NCBI GenBank assembly: GCA_964477295.1
Contig: CAYZEZ010000012.1
Location: 1 to 34,400, forward strand
Direction: 5' to 3'
Source of the DNA: CAYZEZ01 sp964477295
Lineage (GTDB): Bacteria > Bacteroidota > Bacteroidia > Bacteroidales > SM23-62
DNA length: 34,400 nt
Part shown: positions 26,156 to 32,938 of the stretch, piece after piece
How positions within the stretch are numbered: the first letter of the stretch is position 1
Layout: every line of letters starts with the position of its first letter
Notes under the pieces: model-generated
Told to the model about the DNA's origin: nothing
The model's input: the letters and a program-made list of their open reading frames with translations, nothing else
Database searches by the model: none
Made by a program: the position numbers and the translations under genes

Positions 26156-26192
26156 CTAACTTGTAGACTGGTGACTTGCAGACTCGCAGACT
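26156..26192 (+). repeat. Heptad-like array immediately upstream of tRNA-Arg
   Basis: Units CTAACTT, GTAGACT, GGTGACT, then two 8-base units TGCAGACT and CGCAGACT. It starts 46 bp before the mature tRNA 5' end. A comparable array lies before the tRNA relic at 30851. Confidence 0.6.
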
Positions 26193-26201
26193 CTTCCAGA
26201 G

Positions 26202-26254
26202 GGTCCCGTAGTTCAATTGGATAGAATGCCAGATTCCGGTTCTGGTGGTTGCGC
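26202..26254 (+). tRNA. tRNA-Arg(CCG), 5' part, cut by the assembly gap
   Basis: Identical to the first 53 nt of the complete gene at 26357-26430: acceptor strand GGTCCCG, D arm, and anticodon arm CCAGA-TTCCGGT-TCTGG. It stops at the N run in the T stem. The 55 bases 26200-26254 recur exactly at 26355-26409, so this is probably the same gene seen twice across an assembly join, not a second tRNA. Confidence 0.55.
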
Positions 26255-26354
26255 NNNNNNNNNNNNNNNNNNNNNNNNNNNNNNNNNNNNNNNNNNNNNN
26301 NNNNNNNNNNNNNNNNNNNNNNNNNNNNNNNNNNNNNNNNNNNNNNNNNNNNNN
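26255..26354. other. Assembly gap of exactly 100 N
   Basis: A run of 100 N, flanked on both sides by the same 55 bases. The length is a placeholder and the true distance is unknown; it could be zero or even negative (overlap). Coordinates downstream of here may therefore be shifted. Confidence 0.97.
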
Positions 26355-26356
26355 AG

Positions 26357-26430
26357 GGTCCCGTAGTTCAATTGGATAGAATGCCAGATTCCGGTTCTGG
26401 TGGTTGCGCGTTCGAGTCGCGCCGGGATCA
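26357..26430 (+). tRNA. tRNA-Arg(CCG)
   Basis: 74 nt that fold cleanly: acceptor GGTCCCG/CGGGATC with one G-U pair, D stem GTTC/GAAT, anticodon stem CCAGA/TCTGG with loop TTCCGGT (anticodon CCG, reading CGG Arg), 5-base variable loop, T stem GCGCG/CGCGC with loop TTCGAGT, discriminator A. CCA is not encoded. A strong terminator follows at 26440. Confidence 0.96.
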
Positions 26431-26439
26431 CAAATGATT

Positions 26440-26478
26440 AAGCCTGTCGGTCTGTATATTAGACTGATAGGCTTTTTT
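26440..26478 (+). terminator. Rho-independent terminator after tRNA-Arg
   Basis: A 14-bp stem (26440-26453 with 26461-26474, two G-U pairs), loop GTATATT, then six Ts. It closes the tRNA transcript 10 bp after the mature 3' end. Confidence 0.9.
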
Positions 26479-26679
26479 ATGAATTAATACTTAACTGTTA
26501 TTTTGCTTTATGAAAGTAACGAAGACTTTTAACTAATATCCTTCCCAAATTCCCAAATGTATGCTTACCATGGCATCTGATTTCATGTTAAACAAACTGA
26601 TCCTTAACAACAATTTTGTATCTTGGTATAAGAATTATATCCAGACTAAAACAATGTTTTATTTAAATATTTTTATAAA

Positions 26680-28710
26680 ATGAAATTCAGAGCTATTACC
26701 CTGGTTTACATCTTAATCCTGTTTGTGAATCCCCTTGTCGCTCAAAACAATGCAGAATATCTTCAGCTCAAGGGTACAGTCGCGAAGAATGAGGGAGATT
26801 ACGAAAATGCGATTAAGTTCTTTACCCGTTCCCTGAAAAAGGGCGGTACAATGGCATGTTATGAAGGCAGGGCATATTGTTACCGTCAACTGAAACAATA
26901 CGACCTGGCCCGGCAGGACTATGAAAAGATGATTAACCACCCGGCTGCCGAAGAGAAATGGTTTGTTACATATGCTGATTTCGAGAAAGAGCAGAAGAAC
27001 TACACCAAACAAAAAGAAATCATTGACCGGGGGATTGAAAAAACAGGCTCGGTTTTACTATTGGCCGTGAGGGGGGAAATAGCCTTTTATGAGAACAGGA
27101 TGAAAGAGGCGATCCGCGACCTGGAAAAAACACTGGATTCTCAATATGATATAAAATTTGTTTATAGTGATTTGATCAATGCACGTTATAGTCTATGTGC
27201 CAGGGCTATGATGCTCACAGGTGATATCGAGGGCGGAGTGGAAGTGTATGATTATATAATGGACAGATCTAAAAGAGCCTATGAAGCTGTAATGGCTGAT
27301 CCCAATTACAGTACTAACGACATGGCGCGGGATAATGAGTGGACCTACCTGATTTTCGATGCCTGCAGGGCATGGATGCACGTGGGACGCTTCTCAGAGG
27401 CCGAAGATGAAATGACCAATTATATGAAGTATGGCAAGGATAATAAAAACAGGTCGACCGCCTATGATATATTGGGTGAAGTTAAAATGTACCAGGGCAG
27501 GTATAAGGAAGCCATCGACGATTTCAACCTGGCACTGCAGGAATGGCCTGAAAATGGGCATCCTAGGGCAAACCTGGGTAATTGTTATTATCAGCAGGGA
27601 GAATTCCAGGCTGCTAAAGACCAGTATAACAACGCGGTACAATCAGGCGAGATGATTTACGGCCAGGTCGGACAGGCCATTTGCCTGGCAAAGGATGGAG
27701 ATTTAACTGGTGCACTGAACAAGATCAATATGCTCATTAATATTGTTCCTGACCAGGGAGAGTATTATTTCTACAGGGCGAGGATATACGCCCTGAGCAA
27801 TCAAAACGAAAACGCCCTGAAGGATATTGATAATGCATTCAAAAGAGGATTTCAGCATAAAGGTGAGTTTAACCTTGCCAAAAATGATCTTGAACCGGTC
27901 CTGCAAACGGATGAATTCGAGCAACTTACGGCGAGCTATGGACTGGATTTTGAATATTATGCCCCGGTTGTTTTCAGGAGCACTACGGCGGGGGATAGGG
28001 CTGTTGGCTATGATGGAACTGAAAAGAGACTGGCCCTTGTGATTGGAAACACTGCATACCAGCATACCAGCAACCTGCTGAATCCTGAAAATGATGCAAT
28101 GGATATGGCTGCCATGCTGCAGCAGCTGGGATTTGATGTGATCAAATTAACCAATGCAGATCAGGTTGAAATGAAAAAAGCAATGGATGAATTTGGACGG
28201 AAATTGATGGATTCGGATATCGGTTTGTTTTTTTATGCGGGACATGGTATCCAGGCAAGGGGTAATAATTACCTCGTCCCGGTAGATGCAGAATTGTATA
28301 GTGAAGAGGATGTGGAGTATAATTGTGTTGCTGCCGGAAGGGTACTTGCTAAGATGGAGACTGCGGGAAACAGGGTGAACATAGTGATCCTGGATGCCTG
28401 CAGGGATAATCCGTTTGAGCGCAGCTGGACACGCAGCTCCGGAAACAGGGGACTGGCACGCATGGATGCACCGACCGGTTCTATCATTGCATATGCCACT
28501 GAACCTGGTAATACAGCATCTGACGGTACAGGTAGAAACGGATTATATACCCAGGCTCTTCTTGAGGAAATGCAAAACTCCGGCATCATTATCGAAAGAA
28601 TGTTCCGCCATGTGAGGACCAAGGTGATTGAACGGTCCGGTAAAAAACAAACCCCCTGGGAATCAACCTCGCTGACTGGTGATTTCTATTTTAACCCTCC
28701 TTTGGAATAA
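26680..28710 (+). CDS. Exported TPR-caspase (peptidase C14-like) protein
   Basis: 676 residues. Signal peptide 1-22 (LILFVNPLVAQ), so exported. Residues about 25-410 contain several tetratricopeptide repeats (GDYENAIKFFTRSLKKG, GRYKEAIDDFNLALQEWPEN, GEFQAAKDQYNNAVQSG). A caspase-like domain occupies about 449-630, starting KRLALVIGNTAYQ. The His-Cys dyad is intact: His522 in FFYAGHGIQ and Cys574 in VNIVILDACRDNPF, with the usual NYLVPVD and GLYTQALLEEM. Relatives cleave after Arg or Lys (ortho/metacaspase type); specificity here is inferred. TPRs probably bind a partner or substrate. It stands alone, after tRNA-Arg, and its 3' end meets a hairpin repeat. Confidence 0.9.
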   Translation: MKFRAITLVYILILFVNPLVAQNNAEYLQLKGTVAKNEGDYENAIKFFTRSLKKGGTMACYEGRAYCYRQLKQYDLARQDYEKMINHPAAEEKWFVTYADFEKEQKNYTKQKEIIDRGIEKTGSVLLLAVRGEIAFYENRMKEAIRDLEKTLDSQYDIKFVYSDLINARYSLCARAMMLTGDIEGGVEVYDYIMDRSKRAYEAVMADPNYSTNDMARDNEWTYLIFDACRAWMHVGRFSEAEDEMTNYMKYGKDNKNRSTAYDILGEVKMYQGRYKEAIDDFNLALQEWPENGHPRANLGNCYYQQGEFQAAKDQYNNAVQSGEMIYGQVGQAICLAKDGDLTGALNKINMLINIVPDQGEYYFYRARIYALSNQNENALKDIDNAFKRGFQHKGEFNLAKNDLEPVLQTDEFEQLTASYGLDFEYYAPVVFRSTTAGDRAVGYDGTEKRLALVIGNTAYQHTSNLLNPENDAMDMAAMLQQLGFDVIKLTNADQVEMKKAMDEFGRKLMDSDIGLFFYAGHGIQARGNNYLVPVDAELYSEEDVEYNCVAAGRVLAKMETAGNRVNIVILDACRDNPFERSWTRSSGNRGLARMDAPTGSIIAYATEPGNTASDGTGRNGLYTQALLEEMQNSGIIIERMFRHVRTKVIERSGKKQTPWESTSLTGDFYFNPPLE

Positions 28711-28715
28711 CCGGG

Positions 28716-28752
28716 TTGCAATATCAATTGCCGTCGGTTTCAACCGACGGAT
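28716..28752. repeat. Third copy of the CCGTCGG/CCGACGG hairpin repeat, overlapping a gene 3' end
   Basis: Shares TTGCA and then an exact 29-base core (28724-28752) with the copies at 26068-26137. The stem is again CCGTCGGTT/AACCGACGG. It lies between convergent genes and encodes the last eight residues and stop codon of the S15 peptidase gene on the minus strand. Confidence 0.92.
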
Positions 28753-30604
28753 GAAAAGCATTATTCCAGACCTCAATGCCTCCAACTATCGGCAACGTTA
28801 AATTAGTTCCATCCAAATCAATGGTTAGTTCAGTGCCCGGTTCAGGGTGAATGGTGAATTGTTTGTCACTCGAAAATATTATCAATCCGATCTGCTGCCC
28901 TTTGTGTATTACCTGGTCATCGGGCATCAGATCAAAAGATACCTCATAAAATTTACCCGGTTCTAATGGCTCGCTTTCAGTTAATGAGCTGTGGTTTTGT
29001 GGGTCTGCCCATCCACGGTTAATTAAGTTATCCGTTATTGGTGTCCTCCTTCCTCCTTCCCATGGCAATGATACCATCCAGACTGAGAGATTGACGGCCG
29101 GTTTACTGCTGGCAAGTTTAATAGTAATGCGTGGAACACCTGAAATATGAACATCTTCAGATAAAGGTTCGGTTGCATAAATCAATCTGTGCTCCTGGCC
29201 CTTGCCTTTTGCCATTTTTTTCCCTGAAAAGGAATAATCGTCAACCAGGATTTCTGTTCCCTGGTTTTCTATTTTTTTAGTGCTCAAGGCACCACCCTCC
29301 GGATTTCCTGGTTTGAAATATAGTGTCACCGAAGATGCATCGGGATTCGGAAAGTCTTCGTACGGGGTTGGATTATATCTCGAATCATATTCCCGAACTA
29401 TCCATGCTCTTGGATCATTTTCAACACCATTTTCAACACCGTGTAAATAGCGGGTAAACCACCTGTTCATCATGCTCAGGGGTGGCGGGCCGCCATGTCC
29501 CTGTTGATGATAATAGATCATGGCAGGAATCCCTTTATCCTCTGCGGCCTTATAGATCCGGTAACTGTGTTCGGGCATTACGTTCCAGTCGTTAAATCCG
29601 TGCGACATTAACAGGGCAGCTTTCATATTTCCCATATCGTTCAGGAGATTTCGACTATCCCAGAACTCATTATAATTCCCGGTGATCCTGTCCATGCCGG
29701 CTGCCATCTCCCCGTTGCGGATCACGGAGTCACTGTAGGCACGTTTTTCTTCGAAACCGCTGTGAATAAAATCGTAAAGCACATCCATATCTTCACCGAG
29801 GTAGCCGCCAGGGGACCGGACAAGTCCATTCGACCTGTAGTAGTGATAATATGAGGTTCCCGGAGAAACAGGGATAATCGCTTCAAGTCCATCTACCCCG
29901 GTAGTTGCTGCTGCCACTGCCAACGTACCATTATACGAAGTTCCGGTCATGCCTACTTTCCCCGTGCACCAGAAGGCCTCTACTCTCTCATTTCCATCGT
30001 GTGTGGTATACCCGTTTGCCCTGCCGCATAACCAGTCGATGACTGCCTTTTGCGCCAGGGATTCATTATCCCCGCCACAGGTGGGTGATCCGTCCGACAT
30101 ACCCGTCCCGGGAGACGATGAATGCACAACGATATATCCGCGGGGAATCCAGGTCCTGGTGTGTGACCTTGATAATTCAGGTCTTTTCTCCCGGTACCTT
30201 ATATGAGGTTGCTTTCTTTCCTTTTCTGGCAATTCCCCTAATTCATGGTTAACATCCCAGCCTTCGAAAAGCTTCCACCAGGCAACACCTGCATAATAGG
30301 GGCTGGATTCATAAATAACAGGCAGCTTCAAACCTTCCGTTTCGGTCTGGTAAGGCCGGGTAACTGAAGTATGCATTCTATCGGGTTTACCATCCCCATC
30401 GGTATCAAATTCCGTTTCAACCCAGAGATCATGAGTGATCCATAGTTTATGATCACTGAATCCTGGAACAATTTGCGCTTCTCCATTTTCAAAAACAGGA
30501 ACCGTCTTTTCTTCTGGTGTGCCTTCATTTTCTTGTGCATGTGTAGTAAGGATAATTGCAACAGAAAGCACAAACCAAATGTGTAATTTCAGGAATCTCT
30601 TCAT
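28724..30604 (-). CDS. Exported Xaa-Pro dipeptidyl-peptidase/CocE-NonD family hydrolase (S15)
   Basis: 626 residues with a signal peptide (about 1-24, ending THAQ). The alpha/beta-hydrolase part (about 60-395) has nucleophile Ser223 in MTGTSYNGT, Asp339 in HGFNDWNV, and His370 in QQGHGGPPP. The C-terminal jelly-roll (about 420-617) starts SVTLYFKPG. Sequence around the nucleophile (KVGMTGTSYNG and AAATTGVDGLEAIIPVSP) is close to PepX Xaa-Pro dipeptidyl-peptidases, but the N-terminal helical domain of lactococcal PepX is missing. It probably releases X-Pro dipeptides from peptides in the periplasm or outside. Residues 619-626 (PSVETDGN) and the stop codon are encoded by a hairpin repeat, so the original C-terminus was probably replaced. 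Confidence 0.88.
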   Translation of the reverse strand: MKRFLKLHIWFVLSVAIILTTHAQENEGTPEEKTVPVFENGEAQIVPGFSDHKLWITHDLWVETEFDTDGDGKPDRMHTSVTRPYQTETEGLKLPVIYESSPYYAGVAWWKLFEGWDVNHELGELPEKERKQPHIRYREKRPELSRSHTRTWIPRGYIVVHSSSPGTGMSDGSPTCGGDNESLAQKAVIDWLCGRANGYTTHDGNERVEAFWCTGKVGMTGTSYNGTLAVAAATTGVDGLEAIIPVSPGTSYYHYYRSNGLVRSPGGYLGEDMDVLYDFIHSGFEEKRAYSDSVIRNGEMAAGMDRITGNYNEFWDSRNLLNDMGNMKAALLMSHGFNDWNVMPEHSYRIYKAAEDKGIPAMIYYHQQGHGGPPPLSMMNRWFTRYLHGVENGVENDPRAWIVREYDSRYNPTPYEDFPNPDASSVTLYFKPGNPEGGALSTKKIENQGTEILVDDYSFSGKKMAKGKGQEHRLIYATEPLSEDVHISGVPRITIKLASSKPAVNLSVWMVSLPWEGGRRTPITDNLINRGWADPQNHSSLTESEPLEPGKFYEVSFDLMPDDQVIHKGQQIGLIIFSSDKQFTIHPEPGTELTIDLDGTNLTLPIVGGIEVWNNAFHPSVETDGN

Positions 30605-30807
30605 AATAAAATGGTTTCTATTTGTTTAGTTCATTTCAGAGGCAATCCTTATATAATGACCATTGATCATAGGTATTTAAGAATTACTAATAGAAACCCA
30701 AGTTACTTTTAGTTTGGACGAAAAAGAAATTTTTTCGGAGTAATTCATTTATTTGAAGCGTGTCATTTTGGACTTGTTTTTATCTAATCGCTTTCCGGGA
30801 AAAACCA

Positions 30808-30842
30808 GGTTACAAGTCCCGGGTTACATGTTACCTGAAACC
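30808..30842 (+). repeat. Heptad-like array upstream of the tRNA relic
   Basis: Five 7-bp units: GGTTACA, AGTCCCG, GGTTACA, TGTTACC, TGAAACC. The 331-bp gap 30605-30935 contains this array, the tRNA relic at 30851-30914, and otherwise AT-rich sequence; the promoter of the S15 gene must lie in it, but I could not assign it. Confidence 0.6.
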
Positions 30843-30850
30843 GGCTTCCA

Positions 30851-30914
30851 GGCCTGTAAGCTTATTCAATGGATTCCGGTTCTGGTGGTTGCACGTTGGA
30901 TAAGTGTCGGGATC
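30851..30914 (+). pseudogene. Degenerate tRNA-Arg(CCG) copy
   Basis: Aligned to the intact tRNA: GGCCTGTAAG corresponds to the acceptor and D region, TTCAATGGAT to the D loop with a deletion of about 12 bases covering the D stem end and the 5' anticodon strand, and 30872-30892 (21 bases, anticodon loop to variable loop) is identical. The next 23 bases match at 16 positions and end in CGGGATCA. The anticodon stem and T stem can no longer form, so it is not functional. The bases just upstream (CTTCCA) also match those before the intact gene, suggesting duplication of a larger unit. Confidence 0.75.
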
Positions 30915-30935
30915 AGCATTTTACAAAACTAAATC

Positions 30936-31547
30936 CTACCGGATTATTTGAAATTTGCTGACGAGCGGATGTCCCTTTATCTGAATTATTAGTATATATA
31001 AGCCTTCCTGCAGACCATTAAGCCGAATCGCTGTTTCCCCGGAAACTGTCATATTTATGATTTGCTTGCCTGCAGCGTCAAATATGAATAGTTCCCTATC
31101 ATTATCTGGTCCAATATCAATATGCAGAACATCGCTGGCGGGATTTGGATAGACGTTCACTTCAATTTGTTCAAACCGGGCACCTGAGCTGATTTTAGAT
31201 TCAATGGTAAAATTATCGCTGGTATCTTCATAGTCAACGTCTGAGTTGTCTTGCACTATTTTGATCTTACCCTGGGTTGTCAGCACTTCCGGTACAATCC
31301 ATCGGTATCGGAGCGAATCATAAAGGATGTCTGTTTGTATGCTCTCCCATGTTGAGCCTCCATCCCTGGAAAAATAGAGATCCCAGTCTAATGTGTTATG
31401 GTGAACCAATTCCTGCCACACTATGGTAACAGTATCACCCGGATAAAAATTTTCACCTCCAACCGGATAGATCAATGAAACATGGGCTTTGGAATTAAAC
31501 GTTGCCATTACAACAAGAAGTAATAAAAGTGTATTTCTTTTCATCAT
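30936..31547 (-). CDS. T9SS-sorted secreted protein with Ig-like N-terminal domain
   Basis: 203 residues. Signal peptide about 1-21 (LLLLLVVMATFNSKA). Residues about 23-117 resemble the Kre9/Knh-type beta-sandwich found in surface proteins (SLIYPVGGENFYPGDTVTIV, SRDGGSTWESI, YRWIVPE). Residues about 128-203 form a type A type IX secretion C-terminal signal (VNVYPNPASDVLHIDI, LQEGLYILIIQ, SKFQIIR), so it should be passed through the T9SS and left at the cell surface or released. No enzyme motif. It is divergent from the radical SAM gene. The function of the small beta domain is unknown. Confidence 0.88.
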   Translation of the reverse strand: MMKRNTLLLLLVVMATFNSKAHVSLIYPVGGENFYPGDTVTIVWQELVHHNTLDWDLYFSRDGGSTWESIQTDILYDSLRYRWIVPEVLTTQGKIKIVQDNSDVDYEDTSDNFTIESKISSGARFEQIEVNVYPNPASDVLHIDIGPDNDRELFIFDAAGKQIINMTVSGETAIRLNGLQEGLYILIIQIKGHPLVSKFQIIR

Positions 31548-31628
31548 GTTCTATTGTGATTAATTAAAATCATATTCGTCCGCTTTTAAAAGATACCTGA
31601 ATCTTTATTAATAAGAACCTTGATGGCC

Positions 31629-31660
31629 TTTGTTTAACATTTATTTAATTTATTTTTTTG
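31629..31660 (+). promoter_or_regulatory. Possible Bacteroidetes-type promoter of the radical SAM gene
   Basis: TTTG (31629-31632), 20 bases, then TTTTTTTG (31653-31660) approximate the -33/-7 pair; the -7 box lacks the A of TAnnTTTG. It would give a leader of roughly 50 nt before the ATG at 31719. Confidence 0.3.
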
Positions 31661-31718
31661 CAAGCATCCCCGGCCTGTGTTTGCTATAAATCGCATGATT
31701 GTTTTAATTTTATCTTTT

Positions 31719-32849
31719 ATGGAGAAGTCCCGGTATACAGAGATCCAGGCCAAAAGCCTCCTGCGAAAGCAGAAAAAAGTTGATTCGTGGTTTTTGTCCA
31801 GGTACGGCATGAACCTGTACCGGGGATGTGAGCATAATTGCATCTACTGTGACGGCAGGGCGGAAAGGTATTTTGTGGAAGGGGAATTTGGCAAAGAGGT
31901 AAGTGTAAAGGTCAATGCCCCTGAAATTCTCGACCGTGAGCTTAATCCGCAAAGAAAAAGAAAACCCCTCAGGAAGGGGATCATTGTACTGGGTGGAGGA
32001 GTTGGTGACAGTTACCAGCCCGCCGAAGAAAAGTACAGGATCAGCCGGGGAGTGCTTCATGTAATTAAAAAATACAGGTTCCCGGTGCATGTGCTGACAA
32101 AATCGGCCCGGGTGCTGGACGACCTGGACCTGCTTAAAGAAATGAATGAGCAATCGGGGGTGCTGGTCAGCTTCAGCCTTTCGACCGCTGACGATGGCCT
32201 GGCTTCGAAATTTGAGCCCTGTGCTTCGCCGCCTTCCGAAAGGCTGGCTGCACTTAAAACTTTGCGGGATGCAGGCATAACCTCAGGTGTATTCCTTATG
32301 CCGGTAATCCCCTTTTTGTCTGATACCCCATCCATGATCGACCATAGCCTGCAGGAGGCCGGAAAAGCCGGTGCCAGATATGTACTTTTCGGAGGGATGA
32401 CACTCAAGGAAGGCCGCCAGCAGGATTTTTTCTACGAAGAACTGAACAAACATTTCCCGGAAACCATCTCCTATTATCAGCAGATATATGCAGGGGATCA
32501 ATGGGGAAATGCTTCTGCAGCATACTATGAAACGGCCCACCAGGTATTCAGGGATATGGGTTCAGTGCATAAACTGCCAAAACGGATCCCGTTGCACTTT
32601 GTGCGGGAATGGCTGCCCATGGAGGACCAGGTAGTTATCCTGCTGGAGCAGCTGCATTATCTTAACCGGCTGAAGGGGCTCAAATCGACGTTCGGTTCAG
32701 CCGCTTACAGGATCAGCGAGCGGATAGAACACAATATGGAGCTGGATTATAAAACCATCGACGGGGTCGGGAAGGTGACGGGAAACTACATTCGCGAATG
32801 GATCCAGACCGGGAGGTGCAGGTACTACGAGAGTTTACTTGTAGAATAG
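31719..32849 (+). CDS. Radical SAM protein, PA0069/SplB-like family
   Basis: 376 residues from the ATG at 31719. An upstream in-frame start at 31677 adds 14 hydrophobic residues before the conserved MEKSRYTEIQAKS and is rejected. The radical SAM cluster motif CxxxCxxC is at Cys37, Cys41, Cys44 (YRGCEHNCIYCDGR); a Gly-rich SAM region follows (ILGGGVGDSYQPAEEKY-like, ending YQPAEEKYRISRG). Relatives are annotated as DNA-repair photolyase-like or Rv2578c type, but their reaction is not established. The C-terminal 90 residues form a helical segment with an HhH-like KTIDGVGKVTGNYI. It stands alone; its TAG stop merges with a REP-like repeat. Confidence 0.87.
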   Translation: MEKSRYTEIQAKSLLRKQKKVDSWFLSRYGMNLYRGCEHNCIYCDGRAERYFVEGEFGKEVSVKVNAPEILDRELNPQRKRKPLRKGIIVLGGGVGDSYQPAEEKYRISRGVLHVIKKYRFPVHVLTKSARVLDDLDLLKEMNEQSGVLVSFSLSTADDGLASKFEPCASPPSERLAALKTLRDAGITSGVFLMPVIPFLSDTPSMIDHSLQEAGKAGARYVLFGGMTLKEGRQQDFFYEELNKHFPETISYYQQIYAGDQWGNASAAYYETAHQVFRDMGSVHKLPKRIPLHFVREWLPMEDQVVILLEQLHYLNRLKGLKSTFGSAAYRISERIEHNMELDYKTIDGVGKVTGNYIREWIQTGRCRYYESLLVE

Positions 32850-32938
32850 ATCCTGAAATGAATTCTTAGAAGATCCTGAAACGAGTTCAGGATGACTTAA
32901 GTTTGTCATTCTGTCCCGAGTACTCGGGATCAGAATCT
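32848..32938. repeat. REP-like cluster: one half copy plus an inverted pair
   Basis: A partial unit AGATCCTGAAATG starts at 32848. A full palindrome AGATCCTGAA to TCAGGATGAC follows at 32871-32896. An opposite one lies at 32905-32938, from GTCATTCTG to CAGAATCT around the core CCCGAGTACTCGGG. The cluster fills the space between the convergent radical SAM and WG-repeat genes, and its outermost AG bases are part of both TAG stop codons. Confidence 0.87.

Noticed and set aside
26680..28710. Defence-system caspase (cell-suicide effector)
   Set aside because: A clear signal peptide puts it outside the cytoplasm, and no gasdermin, sensor, nuclease or other defence gene is adjacent.
26431..30914. 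A complete integrative element bounded by the two tRNA-Arg copies
   Set aside because: No integrase, excisionase or mobilisation gene lies in the segment, and the right copy is too decayed to define an attachment core; kept only as a hypothesis among the findings.
31677..31718. Upstream start of the radical SAM protein
   Set aside because: It adds a short hydrophobic stretch not expected for a cytoplasmic radical SAM enzyme; the ATG at 31719 precedes the conserved sequence.
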